A stretch of 58,079 bases of DNA from Peribacillus saganii. GTDB taxonomy: Bacteria > Bacillota > Bacilli > Bacillales > DSM-1321. Below the pieces are notes generated by a model. The model did no database searches. It saw only the letters and a list, made by a program, of their open reading frames with translations, and had not been told where the DNA came from. Both the position numbers and the translations under genes were made by a program. Below are positions 40,294 to 51,904 of the stretch, in pieces. Every line of letters starts with the position of its first letter. The first letter of the stretch is position 1. The stretch covers positions 1-58,079 of the forward strand of contig NZ_QVTE01000048.1 in NCBI RefSeq assembly GCF_003429095.1, in the 5' to 3' direction.

Positions 40294-40545
40294 CTACATG
40301 TCCTGCTGTTTTGATAAAAATGTTAATTCTACAGTTTCTGTTAATACATCCGCATAGCTGTAAGATACTCGTTCAAATGCGTTTTCATCCTGGTCAAGCT
40401 CGATTACAAAGACTGACGGATATGTTTCCGATAACGTTCCAAAGCGTTCAACGGTTTTTCTTCTCCCGCCATTTGCTTTCAAAAGCAGCCTCTGTCCTAA
40501 ATTGGAGTCGAGTGCTTTTTTAATATCAGCTAAAGTTTTTGGCAT
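40294..40545 (-). CDS. veg: Veg protein
   Basis: An 83-residue protein nearly identical to the highly expressed B. subtilis Veg ([62 protein letters not shown]). Its fold is a small beta barrel. In B. subtilis it stimulates biofilm matrix genes, apparently by antagonising SinR; the mechanism is not certain. GAGGTGG precedes the ATG. Two strong promoters in tandem lie upstream, matching its known high expression. Confidence 0.96.
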   Translation of the reverse strand: MPKTLADIKKALDSNLGQRLLLKANGGRRKTVERFGTLSETYPSVFVIELDQDENAFERVSYSYADVLTETVELTFLSKQQDM

Positions 40546-40568
40546 TTTCGATCCACCTCACTACGTGT

Positions 40569-40597
40569 AGTATAACACAAACTTTTCGTACCGTCAA
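40569..40597 (-). promoter_or_regulatory. veg proximal promoter
   Basis: TTGACG (40592-40597), 17 bp, TATACT (40569-40574) on the - strand, 25 bp upstream of the veg ATG. Confidence 0.75.
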
Positions 40598-40609
40598 ATA
40601 AAATATAAA

Positions 40610-40639
40610 ATTATATCAGCACTTAAAATTGTTTGTCAA
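40610..40639 (-). promoter_or_regulatory. veg distal promoter
   Basis: Perfect TTGACA (40634-40639), 18 bp, perfect TATAAT (40610-40615) on the - strand, 41 bp upstream of the proximal promoter. Confidence 0.75.
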
Positions 40640-40806
40640 TGATTTTTTGTCGCAAATTTCATCGATTATCAACATTTTTTAGAGTAACCAAAATATCCGG
40701 AATTATGTATGGTTCGAAATCACCGGGATTGTCCGGCCCAGATATTGAAACTGACCGCATGCTGTCTTCATACCCTTCTCTTGATGCAAGAAAACACGCC
40801 TTACAT

Positions 40807-40837
40807 AAAAAACGAGCTGCCTATAATTAAGCAGCTC
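40807..40837 (-). terminator. yabG terminator
   Basis: GAGCTGC / GCAGCTC (40814-40820 with 40831-40837) followed by TTTTTTATG on the - strand, directly after the yabG stop. Confidence 0.85.
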
Positions 40838-40840
40838 ACT

Positions 40841-41719
40841 TTATTCCTCGGTTAACTTATTAAAGGGCATACCTGTCCGTAAAACACCCCTTGTTTCAAT
40901 CCCGCCCAGTCCCTTTTCTCCTGTTAGGGTATTTCGTAAGACATCCCATACGTGAATCCGATCTGTGAACGGGGTAAAACTAATTTTTGCTACGATATAC
41001 ACCGGGTCAAGGGCATGAATATTCACTCGAGATGGAGAACTAGCAAAGTTGGCCCCTGCTAAAATTAGAGATTCAAAATGAGATTGGCATGCACCAGCGA
41101 AAATAACCAACTGGTCCAAGTGAGAAATTTTTTTCCTGGCTGCACGGACCGTTTCCACAAAAAACTTTGAATTTCTATATGCATCGATATCTGTCATTTT
41201 GCCCTTAGATTTTGTGTAGGCATCATGACCGGTAATCACTAGTATGTCTGGGCGGTACTGATCCAGGAGTTGTTCAATTCTTTCTGGCATTTCCTTCTCA
41301 AGGCAATGTATTCCTTGAACAGGAATACCTATCTTTTCATAAATCGCGAGACACTTCCCTAGATACATCGGATCACCATCAAGATGAAGCACTCTGCCCG
41401 GGATTTGGAATAGGTCTCCATTATATCGATAACCTCTGCTTGCTTCGTACTCCCGCTTTTGCTTCAAAAGCTCTTTATCCTGGGAAAACAGCCGGAATGA
41501 TTGATCCAGCAATTCATCATCCTTTTTCTTACGAATATCCCTTTCCTGCTCATCGACCTTGAGTAAATCTTCAAATGGAGCATCGGCGATCAGCCTGAGA
41601 TCCTTCCCATACAATATCGCAAACGGCACACCATCGATTTCCTTCACATTAATTACACGAAATAAAATATCGCATTTGTAGGACCTGCGCCCGACTATGT
41701 CATTGACCTCAAACTTCAT
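40841..41719 (-). CDS. yabG: Sporulation-specific protease YabG
   Basis: Cysteine protease that trims spore coat proteins and readies them for transglutaminase cross-linking in the mother cell. The 292-residue protein starts MKFEVNDIVGRRSYKCDILFRV and contains the family centre IHCLEKEMPE, DILVITGHDAY, and FAGACQSHFESLILAGANFASSP. In this family the conserved His (in GHDAY) and Cys (in GACQSH) are the likely catalytic pair. ATG 41719 follows GAGGTG. Only about 33 bp upstream is unique sequence before repeat E begins, so its promoter (sigma-K in B. subtilis) is either absent here or inside the repeat. Confidence 0.93.
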   Translation of the reverse strand: MKFEVNDIVGRRSYKCDILFRVINVKEIDGVPFAILYGKDLRLIADAPFEDLLKVDEQERDIRKKKDDELLDQSFRLFSQDKELLKQKREYEASRGYRYNGDLFQIPGRVLHLDGDPMYLGKCLAIYEKIGIPVQGIHCLEKEMPERIEQLLDQYRPDILVITGHDAYTKSKGKMTDIDAYRNSKFFVETVRAARKKISHLDQLVIFAGACQSHFESLILAGANFASSPSRVNIHALDPVYIVAKISFTPFTDRIHVWDVLRNTLTGEKGLGGIETRGVLRTGMPFNKLTEE

Positions 41720-41752
41720 GCTTTTCACCTCAGACAAGCAATAGTCCATCAA

Positions 41753-42142
41753 AGAAAAGCGCAAGCGCCCCGGAAAAAGGAACGTCGACTAGGTTCTTGC
41801 AGGGTTGAAATTTAAGGCCATTTCAACCTCCGTTGTACCAAACGTCGACGCCAGCACATCCCTCACAAAGCTGCCGCTTTGTTTCGTGCGATGTAATGCT
41901 GCCGTAGCGTTCCTTATCCTGTGCAAGTCCGACAGCATAAGACAAGAGCTGAAAGAAGGCACTTTTTGCCTTCCGAAGTGCTTGGCTTATGACCAAGGTT
42001 GCGATGACACTTGATCGCAACACAGGGGTGTGACGGTACTTGGTCACACAGCATTCGAGGCCGGCTTAAACCACCACATTCCTGTGGCGAAGCCGGCACT
42101 AGCACGTCCTGTGCGTCGGGGCTGGGCGCTGGAGCTAGACAT
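41753..42142 (+). repeat. Mosaic intergenic repeat, copy E (longest)
   Basis: Starts AGAAAAGCGCAAGCGCC and ends GGGCGCTGGAGCTAGACAT. The core is almost identical to copy A. It also carries a 60-bp insertion with its own hairpin, bounded by direct repeats AACGTCGAC (41781-41789 and 41841-41849). A tract of three small hairpins (41955-42049) and the CTGTGGCGAAGCCGGCACTAGCAC module shared with copy B follow. Confidence 0.8.
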
Positions 42143-42280
42143 TTGTACTCGTTAAAAGAGTTTTACTTTCTTATCCATTCAATAAAACTAATACTCTTTC
42201 TTAAGCTATGCAGATGAAATAAAAATGGTGTAGCGTCCTTTTAGTTGATGGATGGCAGGTTATGCTGGGTAAAACAATAA

Positions 42281-42313
42281 AACCCTGTCATTTATGAAAA
42301 CTATGACAAGGTT
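42281..42313 (-). terminator. rsmA terminator
   Basis: AACCTTGTCA / TGACAGGGTT on the - strand followed by TTTATTG, 10 bp after the rsmA stop. Confidence 0.8.
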
Positions 42314-42322
42314 CTGCAGCTT

Positions 42323-43766
<1,444 letters not shown>

Positions 43767-43835
43767 TTTTTCCTCCGAAATGTGAAACAATATCTGCTTT
43801 AGATCGTCTAAATATGTAGTGACCTTTCTTAGGAT

Positions 43836-44005
43836 ATATAGTTCCAGCGCACAGGACTAGAATGCTGCGTCAGATTACATCGTATCAAACAAAGCAGCAG
43901 CTTTGTGAGGATGTTAGCGGCCGGCGTTGCCACGGCGAAAGGTTTAAGCTACAGCACTGGCGATCTAAGCCGGTCTGCCTTAGACAGGATGCTTGCACTT
44001 TTTTA
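43836..44005 (-). repeat. Mosaic intergenic repeat, copy F (decayed)
   Basis: On the - strand it starts AAAAAAGTGCAAGCATCCTG and contains CATCCTCACAAAGCTGCTGC followed by TTTGTTTGATACGATGTAAT. It ends GTGCGCTGGAACTATA. The order of blocks matches copies A and E, with many substitutions. Confidence 0.6.
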
Positions 44006-44167
44006 GTATCTTTTTATATTACAACAAATATCATGAAGAATGAAATGGGATCCGTCTGTAAGCTGATTTTCCCCTAAAGCTAAATATGATCAAGCTATTG
44101 ACAGCTAAAGGATTTATTTTGCCAAACGACTATTAGGATGTCCAAATTTCTATCAGCAGAACACCTG

Positions 44168-44290
44168 CCAAAAGCGAACTGACAGTAAGAAGAACAGATT
44201 AAGACGCCCCGTACTTAAAAATGCTGTACTAGCACATCTTGTGTGCCGGGGTTTCATTTAAAGTTACTGAACGCTGGAGCAAGAGATAGA
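44168..44290 (+). repeat. Mosaic intergenic repeat, copy G (short, decayed)
   Basis: CCAAAAGCGAACTGACAG, then AGAAGAACAGATTAAGACGCCCC, GTACTAGCACATCTTGTGTGC and GAACGCTGGAGCAAGAGATAG. It has only end and linker modules; the foldable core is missing. Confidence 0.45.
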
Positions 44291-44338
44291 CCCGCTTCTT
44301 CGTAATCCTAACGCGAGATTTTAGTAATTCGTAACAAT

Positions 44339-44367
44339 AAAAACGACAGGGGCTCATATCCCCTGCC
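44339..44367 (-). terminator. yabE terminator
   Basis: GGCAGGGG / CCCCTGTC on the - strand (44360-44367 with 44345-44352) followed by TTTTTATTG. Confidence 0.85.
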
Positions 44368-44381
44368 AAAGTCTTTTCTAT

Positions 44382-45581
44382 TTAGTTTAACACCCTAATC
44401 TGTACTGTTCGATTTCCCCACTGGTAAGCAGTGGATTTCGAAGGGAAAAACACGTCTATTTTATGTCCTCTGATAGCTCCCCCTGTATCGGCGGCGATTG
44501 CGTAGCCATACCCTTCCACATAAACTTTAGAACCAAGGGGTATTACTCTTGGGTCAACGGCAATAACTTTAGCGCCTGGATTACTTCTCAAGTTAAGCCC
44601 TGTTGCCGTCACCCCGGAACAGCCATTACAGTTTGCAGTATATGCAGTAGACGAAACATAAAACTCCCTGCCGCTTCCAGAAGGTGATTCTTTGTCAGAC
44701 CCGCCGCGTGATACTTGCGCGATAAGCTGCTTGGACCCTACCGCGATCACTTTATCTTTTTTGGCGCGTACTGTTTTTTCAGAAAGCAGTGTCCGTTTTA
44801 CTTCTTTTCCGTTTTCTTTAATCACTTCGTATTGCTTTGAAGTAAGGCCTTTTTGACCTTCTGTAATTACTTTTTCCTTGCCCTTTTGAAGGGTGCTGTC
44901 TTTCTTGGTTACTACTGCGAAGTTAATTGGTTCTTCCACTACATCGGTGACTTTTTCTATTCGCACGACATTTACAACGCTGTTTGCCTTAACTTGTTCA
45001 CCTAATCCTGGTTCAACCCGGTCAAAGTCATTAAGTTTGACACCTTGCTGTTTTAAAAAGTCAGCGACCGTAGTCGAAGTTGACCAAACCTGCTCTTCGA
45101 TCCCGCTATCCACTATTTTTATCGGGAATGCTTTTTCGATGGCTATTTTCATTTTGCTTTGAAGCGTCGTATCAAAGGACTGGCTAATCTTATCCTTTTC
45201 AGTTACTTCAAGCTTTTGTTCCTTCAACAGTTCCCCGACAGTATCTGCTGTCGTCCAGACATTTATTCTTTGGTCATTCTGAATGATTTCAACTTGCTGC
45301 GCTGGCTTCCAAACCACATTCAGATTGTCCTTGATTTTTGTATCCTTCGAGGGATACAGATAATCTTCTGCTTGAACGGTAATCTCTAAATCTTTTAAAA
45401 TACCTTCAATCGTAGGTGCATGAGTCTTAACTATCCTCTTCTGCCCATCTAATGTGAGCGCTACCGTGTTCTTCGTTCCCTGGTAGAGTAACAATCCCAT
45501 TGCCCCTGAAAATACGGTTATACCCGTGATCACAATGGCTAGTTTCTTCTTTCCAAAAGATCTGGAAAATAGGTTTTTCAT
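44382..45581 (-). CDS. yabE: Cell-wall-active protein YabE (Rpf/Sps-like, G5 and 3D domains)
   Basis: Probable secreted or membrane-anchored muralytic protein of the resuscitation-promoting-factor-like group. The 399-residue protein has an N-terminal membrane helix (about 15-33) and three DUF348 repeats (about 38-80, 96-140 and 152-195, each with VTV/TTADTVGELL-type cores). A G5 domain (about 203-285) and a C-terminal 3D domain follow, with AYTANCNGCSGVTATG and the Asp motif AADTGGAIRGHKIDVFF. The ATG lies 21 bases after GGAGGAG, which is too far; see the finding on an in-frame ATT. Confidence 0.92.
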   Translation of the reverse strand: MKNLFSRSFGKKKLAIVITGITVFSGAMGLLLYQGTKNTVALTLDGQKRIVKTHAPTIEGILKDLEITVQAEDYLYPSKDTKIKDNLNVVWKPAQQVEIIQNDQRINVWTTADTVGELLKEQKLEVTEKDKISQSFDTTLQSKMKIAIEKAFPIKIVDSGIEEQVWSTSTTVADFLKQQGVKLNDFDRVEPGLGEQVKANSVVNVVRIEKVTDVVEEPINFAVVTKKDSTLQKGKEKVITEGQKGLTSKQYEVIKENGKEVKRTLLSEKTVRAKKDKVIAVGSKQLIAQVSRGGSDKESPSGSGREFYVSSTAYTANCNGCSGVTATGLNLRSNPGAKVIAVDPRVIPLGSKVYVEGYGYAIAADTGGAIRGHKIDVFFPSKSTAYQWGNRTVQIRVLN

Positions 45582-45621
45582 ATTAAAAGAATAAATGAAA
45601 AACTCCTCCTTCCTCTCGGTG

Positions 45622-45651
45622 ATTATATAGAGATTCTAATCAAGGTGTCAA
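45622..45651 (-). promoter_or_regulatory. yabE promoter
   Basis: TTGACA (45646-45651), 18 bp, TATAAT (45622-45627) on the - strand, both hexamers perfect. Confidence 0.75.
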
Positions 45652-45820
45652 CCTAAGCACTTTATTCGCGGAAAGTATCTCTTATTATGCATACTCTCTC
45701 TCAAAAAAGAAAGGTTGACTTCTCGACATGGTTATCCTATGAATCGAATGAGAATTGTAGAACTTTTAAGAAACAAGTTTTTCTTGTACAAGATTATGTA
45801 CTATCCGACAAAAATCTCTG

Positions 45821-46588
45821 TCAGGATATGCCGAATATTTTTTTTGCATTGGCTGTTGTAATGTCTGCAATCTCTTCAAATGTCATATTCCTAATTTCAG
45901 CTATTTGTTCTGCTACTAGCTTCACATAGCCTGGTTCATTTCGCTTTCCGCGATGTGGATGCGGAGTGAGATACGGGCAATCTGTTTCAATCAAAAGTCG
46001 GTCAAGCGGAACAGCGGCAGCCACCTCTTTCGGTTTCTTCGCGTTCTTGAACGTCACCGGCCCGCCGAGTGAAATATAAAAATTCATCTCTACACATTGC
46101 AGAGCTGTTTCAGCGCTTCCACTAAAGCAGTGCATGATACCGCCTACTTCTGCCGCATTCTCTTCCCTTAGGATTTCTACTATATCTGCTGTAGCTTCAC
46201 GGTTATGTATCATAATGGGGAGATTAACCTTTTTGGCAAGCTGGATCTGTCTCCGGAAAACATCCTTTTGGATCTCCTTTGGTGATTTATCCCAATGATA
46301 GTCCAGGCCCATTTCGCCTATTGCAACTACCTTCGGATGGCTGGCTAGCTCTTCAATCCAGTTCAAATCATTGTCCGTCATATCAATTGCATCAACCGGA
46401 TGCCAGCCAACACACGCATAAATAAACTCATACTGCTCTGTTAACTCCATGGCTCTCGTTATCGTAGGCCGGTCAAAACCTACCACTACAATGTTACTAA
46501 CATCCTCCTTCCTGGCTCTCTCTATAACCTCTTCTAAATCCTCTTCGAATTGCTCTGCATTTAAGTGAGCATGTGTATCAAATAGCAT
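45821..46588 (-). CDS. tatD: TatD-family metal-dependent DNase
   Basis: Predicted TIM-barrel deoxyribonuclease (yabD/dayD in B. subtilis). TatD homologues have 3'-5' exonuclease activity and may also remove D-amino acids from tRNA. The 255-residue protein has all metal motifs: DTHAHL at the start, GEMGLDYHW (about residue 92), IMIHNREA, MHCFSG, and ETDCPYLTPHPHRG. Seven upstream codons are open, but ATG 46588 has GGAAG six bases before it. It lies alone between metG and yabE. Confidence 0.94.
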   Translation of the reverse strand: MLFDTHAHLNAEQFEEDLEEVIERARKEDVSNIVVVGFDRPTITRAMELTEQYEFIYACVGWHPVDAIDMTDNDLNWIEELASHPKVVAIGEMGLDYHWDKSPKEIQKDVFRRQIQLAKKVNLPIMIHNREATADIVEILREENAAEVGGIMHCFSGSAETALQCVEMNFYISLGGPVTFKNAKKPKEVAAAVPLDRLLIETDCPYLTPHPHRGKRNEPGYVKLVAEQIAEIRNMTFEEIADITTANAKKIFGIS

Positions 46589-46921
46589 TAGATTCTTCCT
46601 TTCTAGCATCTAGTGTATTATTCAATCTTACAAACAATGTTTAACATTTTTGTAACAAATTTATTACAATGGAAAGGGGACTGCTCTTTTGCTCAGTTTT
46701 TTAAATTATTTATATTCTACATAGACAAGCATACTTTGAAAAACAATTTGCTCTCCTGAAAGCACTCTTTATTTTTTTGAAAAAACATTATTTCCTATAC
46801 AATTATTTTTCAAAATATTATTTTAAACTAAAATAAAAAACTTATTTTCTTCAAGTAATTGGATTTATTCTTCAATAAACCTATGCTAGTCCTAAGTTAT
46901 TTATTATTTCAACAAAACAAA
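46589..46921. other. Very AT-rich gap between metG and tatD
   Basis: About 330 bp of A/T-rich DNA with no open frame of interest and no repeat copy. The tatD promoter should be here; several weak -10-like sequences occur and I cannot choose one. Confidence 0.35.
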
Positions 46922-46963
46922 AATAGCATAACAATGTTTCATGTGAAACATTGTTATGCTATT
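46922..46963 (-). terminator. metG terminator, a 20-bp perfect hairpin
   Basis: AATAGCATAACAATGTTTCA pairs with its exact complement (46944-46963) around a TG dinucleotide, and T-rich sequence follows on the - strand. It begins 5 bp after the metG stop. Confidence 0.9.
46935..46950. promoter_or_regulatory. parS-like ParB (Spo0J) binding site
   Basis: TGTTTCATGTGAAACA differs from the parS consensus TGTTNCACGTGAAACA at one central base. It forms the tip of the metG terminator. ParB loads at such sites near the replication origin to condense and segregate it. Confidence 0.75.
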
Positions 46964-46968
46964 AACTT

Positions 46969-49310
<2,342 letters not shown>

Positions 49311-49340
49311 TTGTCGAATGAAGTCGATTATATTGTCGAA
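49311..49340 (+). promoter_or_regulatory. Three phased Spo0A boxes upstream of abrB
   Basis: TTGTCGAA (49311-49318), AGTCGAT (49322-49328) and TTGTCGAA (49333-49340). Their GTCGA cores start at 49313, 49323 and 49335, 10 and 12 bp apart, so all three face about the same side of the helix. Confidence 0.65.
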
Positions 49341-49459
49341 CCATTCCAGGTTTTTACACTTTTTGTCCCTCAAAAATGGATTCTTCCTACTTTTTAATTT
49401 TATTAAGCCTTACGATTACTGGCTTTTATGACAATTGTAAATTGTTGCTATAAAATCAT

Positions 49460-49488
49460 TGACGGATTTGGGAATGGCTGGTATATTT
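49460..49488 (+). promoter_or_regulatory. abrB promoter
   Basis: TTGACG (49460-49465), 17 bp, TATATT (49483-49488), 85 bp upstream of the abrB ATG. Confidence 0.7.
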
Positions 49489-49503
49489 AATATATATAAA
49501 AAC

Positions 49504-49522
49504 TTTGTCGAATTATGACGAA
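49504..49522 (+). promoter_or_regulatory. Spo0A operator below the abrB promoter
   Basis: A perfect 0A box TTTGTCGAA (49504-49512) and a second TGACGAA (49516-49522), 12 bp apart and just downstream of the -10. This is the arrangement used by Spo0A-P to repress abrB in B. subtilis. Confidence 0.8.
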
Positions 49523-49572
49523 AATTAGATATAAAATCGGGTACGACTTAATTATCGAGAGGGGAATTGGGT

Positions 49573-49857
49573 ATGAAGTCAACTGGCATTGTAAGAAAAG
49601 TAGATGAATTGGGGCGTGTGGTAATTCCAATCGAATTGCGCCGCACATTGGGAATTGCTGAAAAGGATGCTTTGGAAATCTATGTGGATGATGAGCGTAT
49701 CATTCTAAAGAAATACAAGCCAAACATGGTTTGTCAGGTTACTGGTGAAGTATCAGATGAGAACGTCTCATTGGCTGGCGGTAAATTAGTTCTGAGCCGT
49801 GAAGGGGCAGAACAATTATTTAAAGAAATTCGTGAAACGTTCGAAGTAGTGAAATAA
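49573..49857 (+). CDS. abrB: Transition-state regulator AbrB
   Basis: Global repressor of stationary-phase genes (including spoVG) during growth. The 94-residue tetramer-forming protein has the swapped-hairpin DNA-binding domain MKSTGIVRKVDELGRVVIPIELRRTLGIAEKDALEIYVDDE and a C-terminal multimerisation domain with CQVTGE. ATG 49573 follows AGAGGGG by eight bases; a TTG two codons earlier is too close to it. It is the only protein gene on the + strand, under a promoter bracketed by Spo0A boxes. Confidence 0.98.
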   Translation: MKSTGIVRKVDELGRVVIPIELRRTLGIAEKDALEIYVDDERIILKKYKPNMVCQVTGEVSDENVSLAGGKLVLSREGAEQLFKEIRETFEVVK

Positions 49858-49888
49858 TAGTGAAGTTCATGACTTTAATATAAAAAAA

Positions 49889-49919
49889 AACCCTTGCCGG
49901 TATTCGGCAGGGGGTTTTT
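49889..49919 (+). terminator. abrB terminator
   Basis: AACCCTTGCCG-GTATT-CGGCAGGGGGTT followed by TTT on the + strand; the A-run on the other side may let it serve rsmI too. Confidence 0.9.
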
Positions 49920-49983
49920 GTATGCTCATTTTAAAATGCATTAAACCGCTCTTGCGTGCCAACTGCGCTAGAAACGATTATTC

Positions 49984-50862
49984 CTATTCCTCAACATGAT
50001 AAGCCTGATATACTTCCCGTTTATTAATTCCCCGGTCTTTTGCCGCAAGCTTAATAGCTTCTTTTGAGGACAGATTCTTGCTTTCGATATAAAATTCGAC
50101 ATGTTCCTCAATTGTTTTAGTTTCCCACCACTTTACCACGGGTTCTTCTTCTGCCTCTGATGCTCCCTCAACCACAAGACAAAACTCTCCTCTTATTTCT
50201 GTACTCAAAGCCCAATCAAGTGCTTCACTGACTGAACAGCGTATGAACTCTTCAAATTTTTTGGTCAGCTCTCTGCAAAGGACGATTTGCCGGTCACCTG
50301 CTACTTCAAGAAGCAGCTTCAACGTGTCCTTTAGGCGGTGGGGAGACTCATATAAAATGAATGTTGACTGAAGTTTTTTTAAACCCTCCAGCTCACGCCT
50401 TTTCTCTTTAGACCCTCTTTGCAAAAAGCCATAAAAATAAAAAGGCTGAGGAGGCAAACCCGAAGCAATCAGCGCCGTAAGCGCGGCATTCGCGCCTGGA
50501 AGCGGAATGACTGTAATTTTTTCTTTTATGGCTTCCTGGACAAGCTCGTACCCGGGATCAGATATGGTCGGCATGCCGGCATCGCTAACAAGAGCAATGG
50601 TTTGCCCGGAATTTAGCCGATCAATCATTTGCCTGCCGCTTGCCTGCTTATTATGTTCATGGTAACTTACCACAGGTGTCTCGATCTCGAAATAATTGCA
50701 AAGCTTTTTTGTGTTGCGGGTATCTTCCGCAGCTATGACATCCGCTTCCTTCAAGATGCGCAATGCCCTGTAGCTAATATCTTCTAAATTGCCGATCGGG
50801 GTTGGAACCAAATAAAGAGCAGGTTCCTGTCCCTCTTTTTCAAAGCTCTTCTGCTGCCACAT
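49984..50862 (-). CDS. rsmI: 16S rRNA 2'-O-ribose C1402 methyltransferase RsmI
   Basis: Methylates the ribose of C1402 in the 30S decoding centre. The 292-residue protein has LYLVPTPIGNLEDISYRALR, AAEDTRNTKKL, VSDAGMPTISDPGYELV, and GREFCLVVEG-type ends of the tetrapyrrole-methylase fold. The frame can open eight codons earlier with TTG but without a binding site. ATG 50862 has AAGGAG 13 bases upstream, rather far, so the start is less sure. It overlaps yazA by 23 bp. Confidence 0.92.
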   Translation of the reverse strand: MWQQKSFEKEGQEPALYLVPTPIGNLEDISYRALRILKEADVIAAEDTRNTKKLCNYFEIETPVVSYHEHNKQASGRQMIDRLNSGQTIALVSDAGMPTISDPGYELVQEAIKEKITVIPLPGANAALTALIASGLPPQPFYFYGFLQRGSKEKRRELEGLKKLQSTFILYESPHRLKDTLKLLLEVAGDRQIVLCRELTKKFEEFIRCSVSEALDWALSTEIRGEFCLVVEGASEAEEEPVVKWWETKTIEEHVEFYIESKNLSSKEAIKLAAKDRGINKREVYQAYHVEE

Positions 50863-51127
50863 CGAAAAAATCCGACTCCTTTTCAATAATTTCTAACTTC
50901 GTCGGCCGTGTTAACTGCTTAAATCGGTATTCCGCTCTCATTGCTTCCGGCTTTGATGGAAACTCTTTGGAAAACACTAGTTCGACAGGTCCCCTGCCGC
51001 GTGTATACTTTGCTCCTTTTCCTTCATTATGAAGGCGGATCCTTTTGGTCAGGTCGTTGGTATAACCTGCATAAAGACTGTCATCCTTGCACCGCAGCAC
51101 ATAAAAAAAGTGCTTATTCGTCGCCAT
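50840..51127 (-). CDS. yazA: GIY-YIG domain protein YazA
   Basis: A 95-residue small protein consisting of a GIY-YIG nuclease fold: [25 protein letters not shown] with the YVL/YAG pair and catalytic Arg, then [24 protein letters not shown] and a conserved Glu ([12 protein letters not shown]). The family resembles UvrC/SLX1 nuclease domains, but activity is unproven. The frame has 17 more codons upstream; the ATG at 51127, overlapping the trmN end by 14 bp, gives the family start. No good binding site is visible, so coupling is likely. Confidence 0.87.
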   Translation of the reverse strand: MATNKHFFYVLRCKDDSLYAGYTNDLTKRIRLHNEGKGAKYTRGRGPVELVFSKEFPSKPEAMRAEYRFKQLTRPTKLEIIEKESDFFDVAAEEL

Positions 51128-51857
51128 ATAATATTTTACGGATATCCGGAGTATATTCATTGTTTTCATCATAAACAATCAGCGGCGGCAGTATTTTCAG
51201 ATCAGGTTTTCCATCCTTAATTCCTTCAATAAGAATGGTATTCGATTCTTTCGCTAGCTTAGGATAAACAAACTGGAGACGCTTTGGCTCAAGCCGATAT
51301 TTTTTCATTAAGCTTAAAATATCCATTAACCGTCCAGGACGGTGGACAAATGCAGCCTTCCCCCCCTGGCGAAGCAGCTGGCTGCTGACCTGAATAACTT
51401 CCTCTAAAGTAATCATAATTTCATGCCTTGCAATAGCGAGATGTTCATTCAGATTGATTTCTTCTTTAGAAGGGGTAGGAAAATAAGGCGGATTACAGGT
51501 TATTACTTCATATTTTCCATGACCGAGTAATTTGGGCATATCCTTAACATTACCATGAATCATGTCAATTCTTTCGGAGAGGCCATTGAAATGCACACTT
51601 CTTTGCGCCATATCATAGAGCCTTTCCTGAATTTCTACCCCGGTGATGTTTCCCTTGGTACGGGTGCTCATTAATAGCGGAACCACTCCGTTACCCGAGC
51701 ATAAATCAATCAGCTTTCCCTTTTGAATTGGGACCTGTACAAAACGTGAAAGCAAGACGGCATCCAGGGAAAAAGAGAACACAGAGGGGCTCTGGATAAT
51801 TCTCAGTTCCTCCGCAAGCAAATAATCAAGCCGCTCATCTCCTTTAAGCTCAACCAT
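51114..51857 (-). CDS. trmN: tRNA1(Val) (adenine-37-N6)-methyltransferase, TrmN6 family
   Basis: SAM-dependent methyltransferase (yabB in B. subtilis). The 247-residue protein has the family start [21 protein letters not shown] motif I ([16 protein letters not shown], about residues 49-64), and the N6-adenine catalytic NPPYF (about 120). The substrate assignment follows characterised TrmN6 homologues. GGAGG is seven bases before ATG 51857; a TTG one codon earlier is possible. It heads the trmN-yazA-rsmI operon. Confidence 0.9.
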   Translation of the reverse strand: MVELKGDERLDYLLAEELRIIQSPSVFSFSLDAVLLSRFVQVPIQKGKLIDLCSGNGVVPLLMSTRTKGNITGVEIQERLYDMAQRSVHFNGLSERIDMIHGNVKDMPKLLGHGKYEVITCNPPYFPTPSKEEINLNEHLAIARHEIMITLEEVIQVSSQLLRQGGKAAFVHRPGRLMDILSLMKKYRLEPKRLQFVYPKLAKESNTILIEGIKDGKPDLKILPPLIVYDENNEYTPDIRKILYGDE

Positions 51858-51904
51858 CAATAGACCTCCTGCACATGTATGTATAATTTCTGGGTTTTAA
51901 AAAA

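Noticed and set aside
41823..42217. Several short frames on both strands over repeat E
   Set aside because: They overlap each other, have no binding sites, and lie wholly in hairpin-rich repeat DNA.
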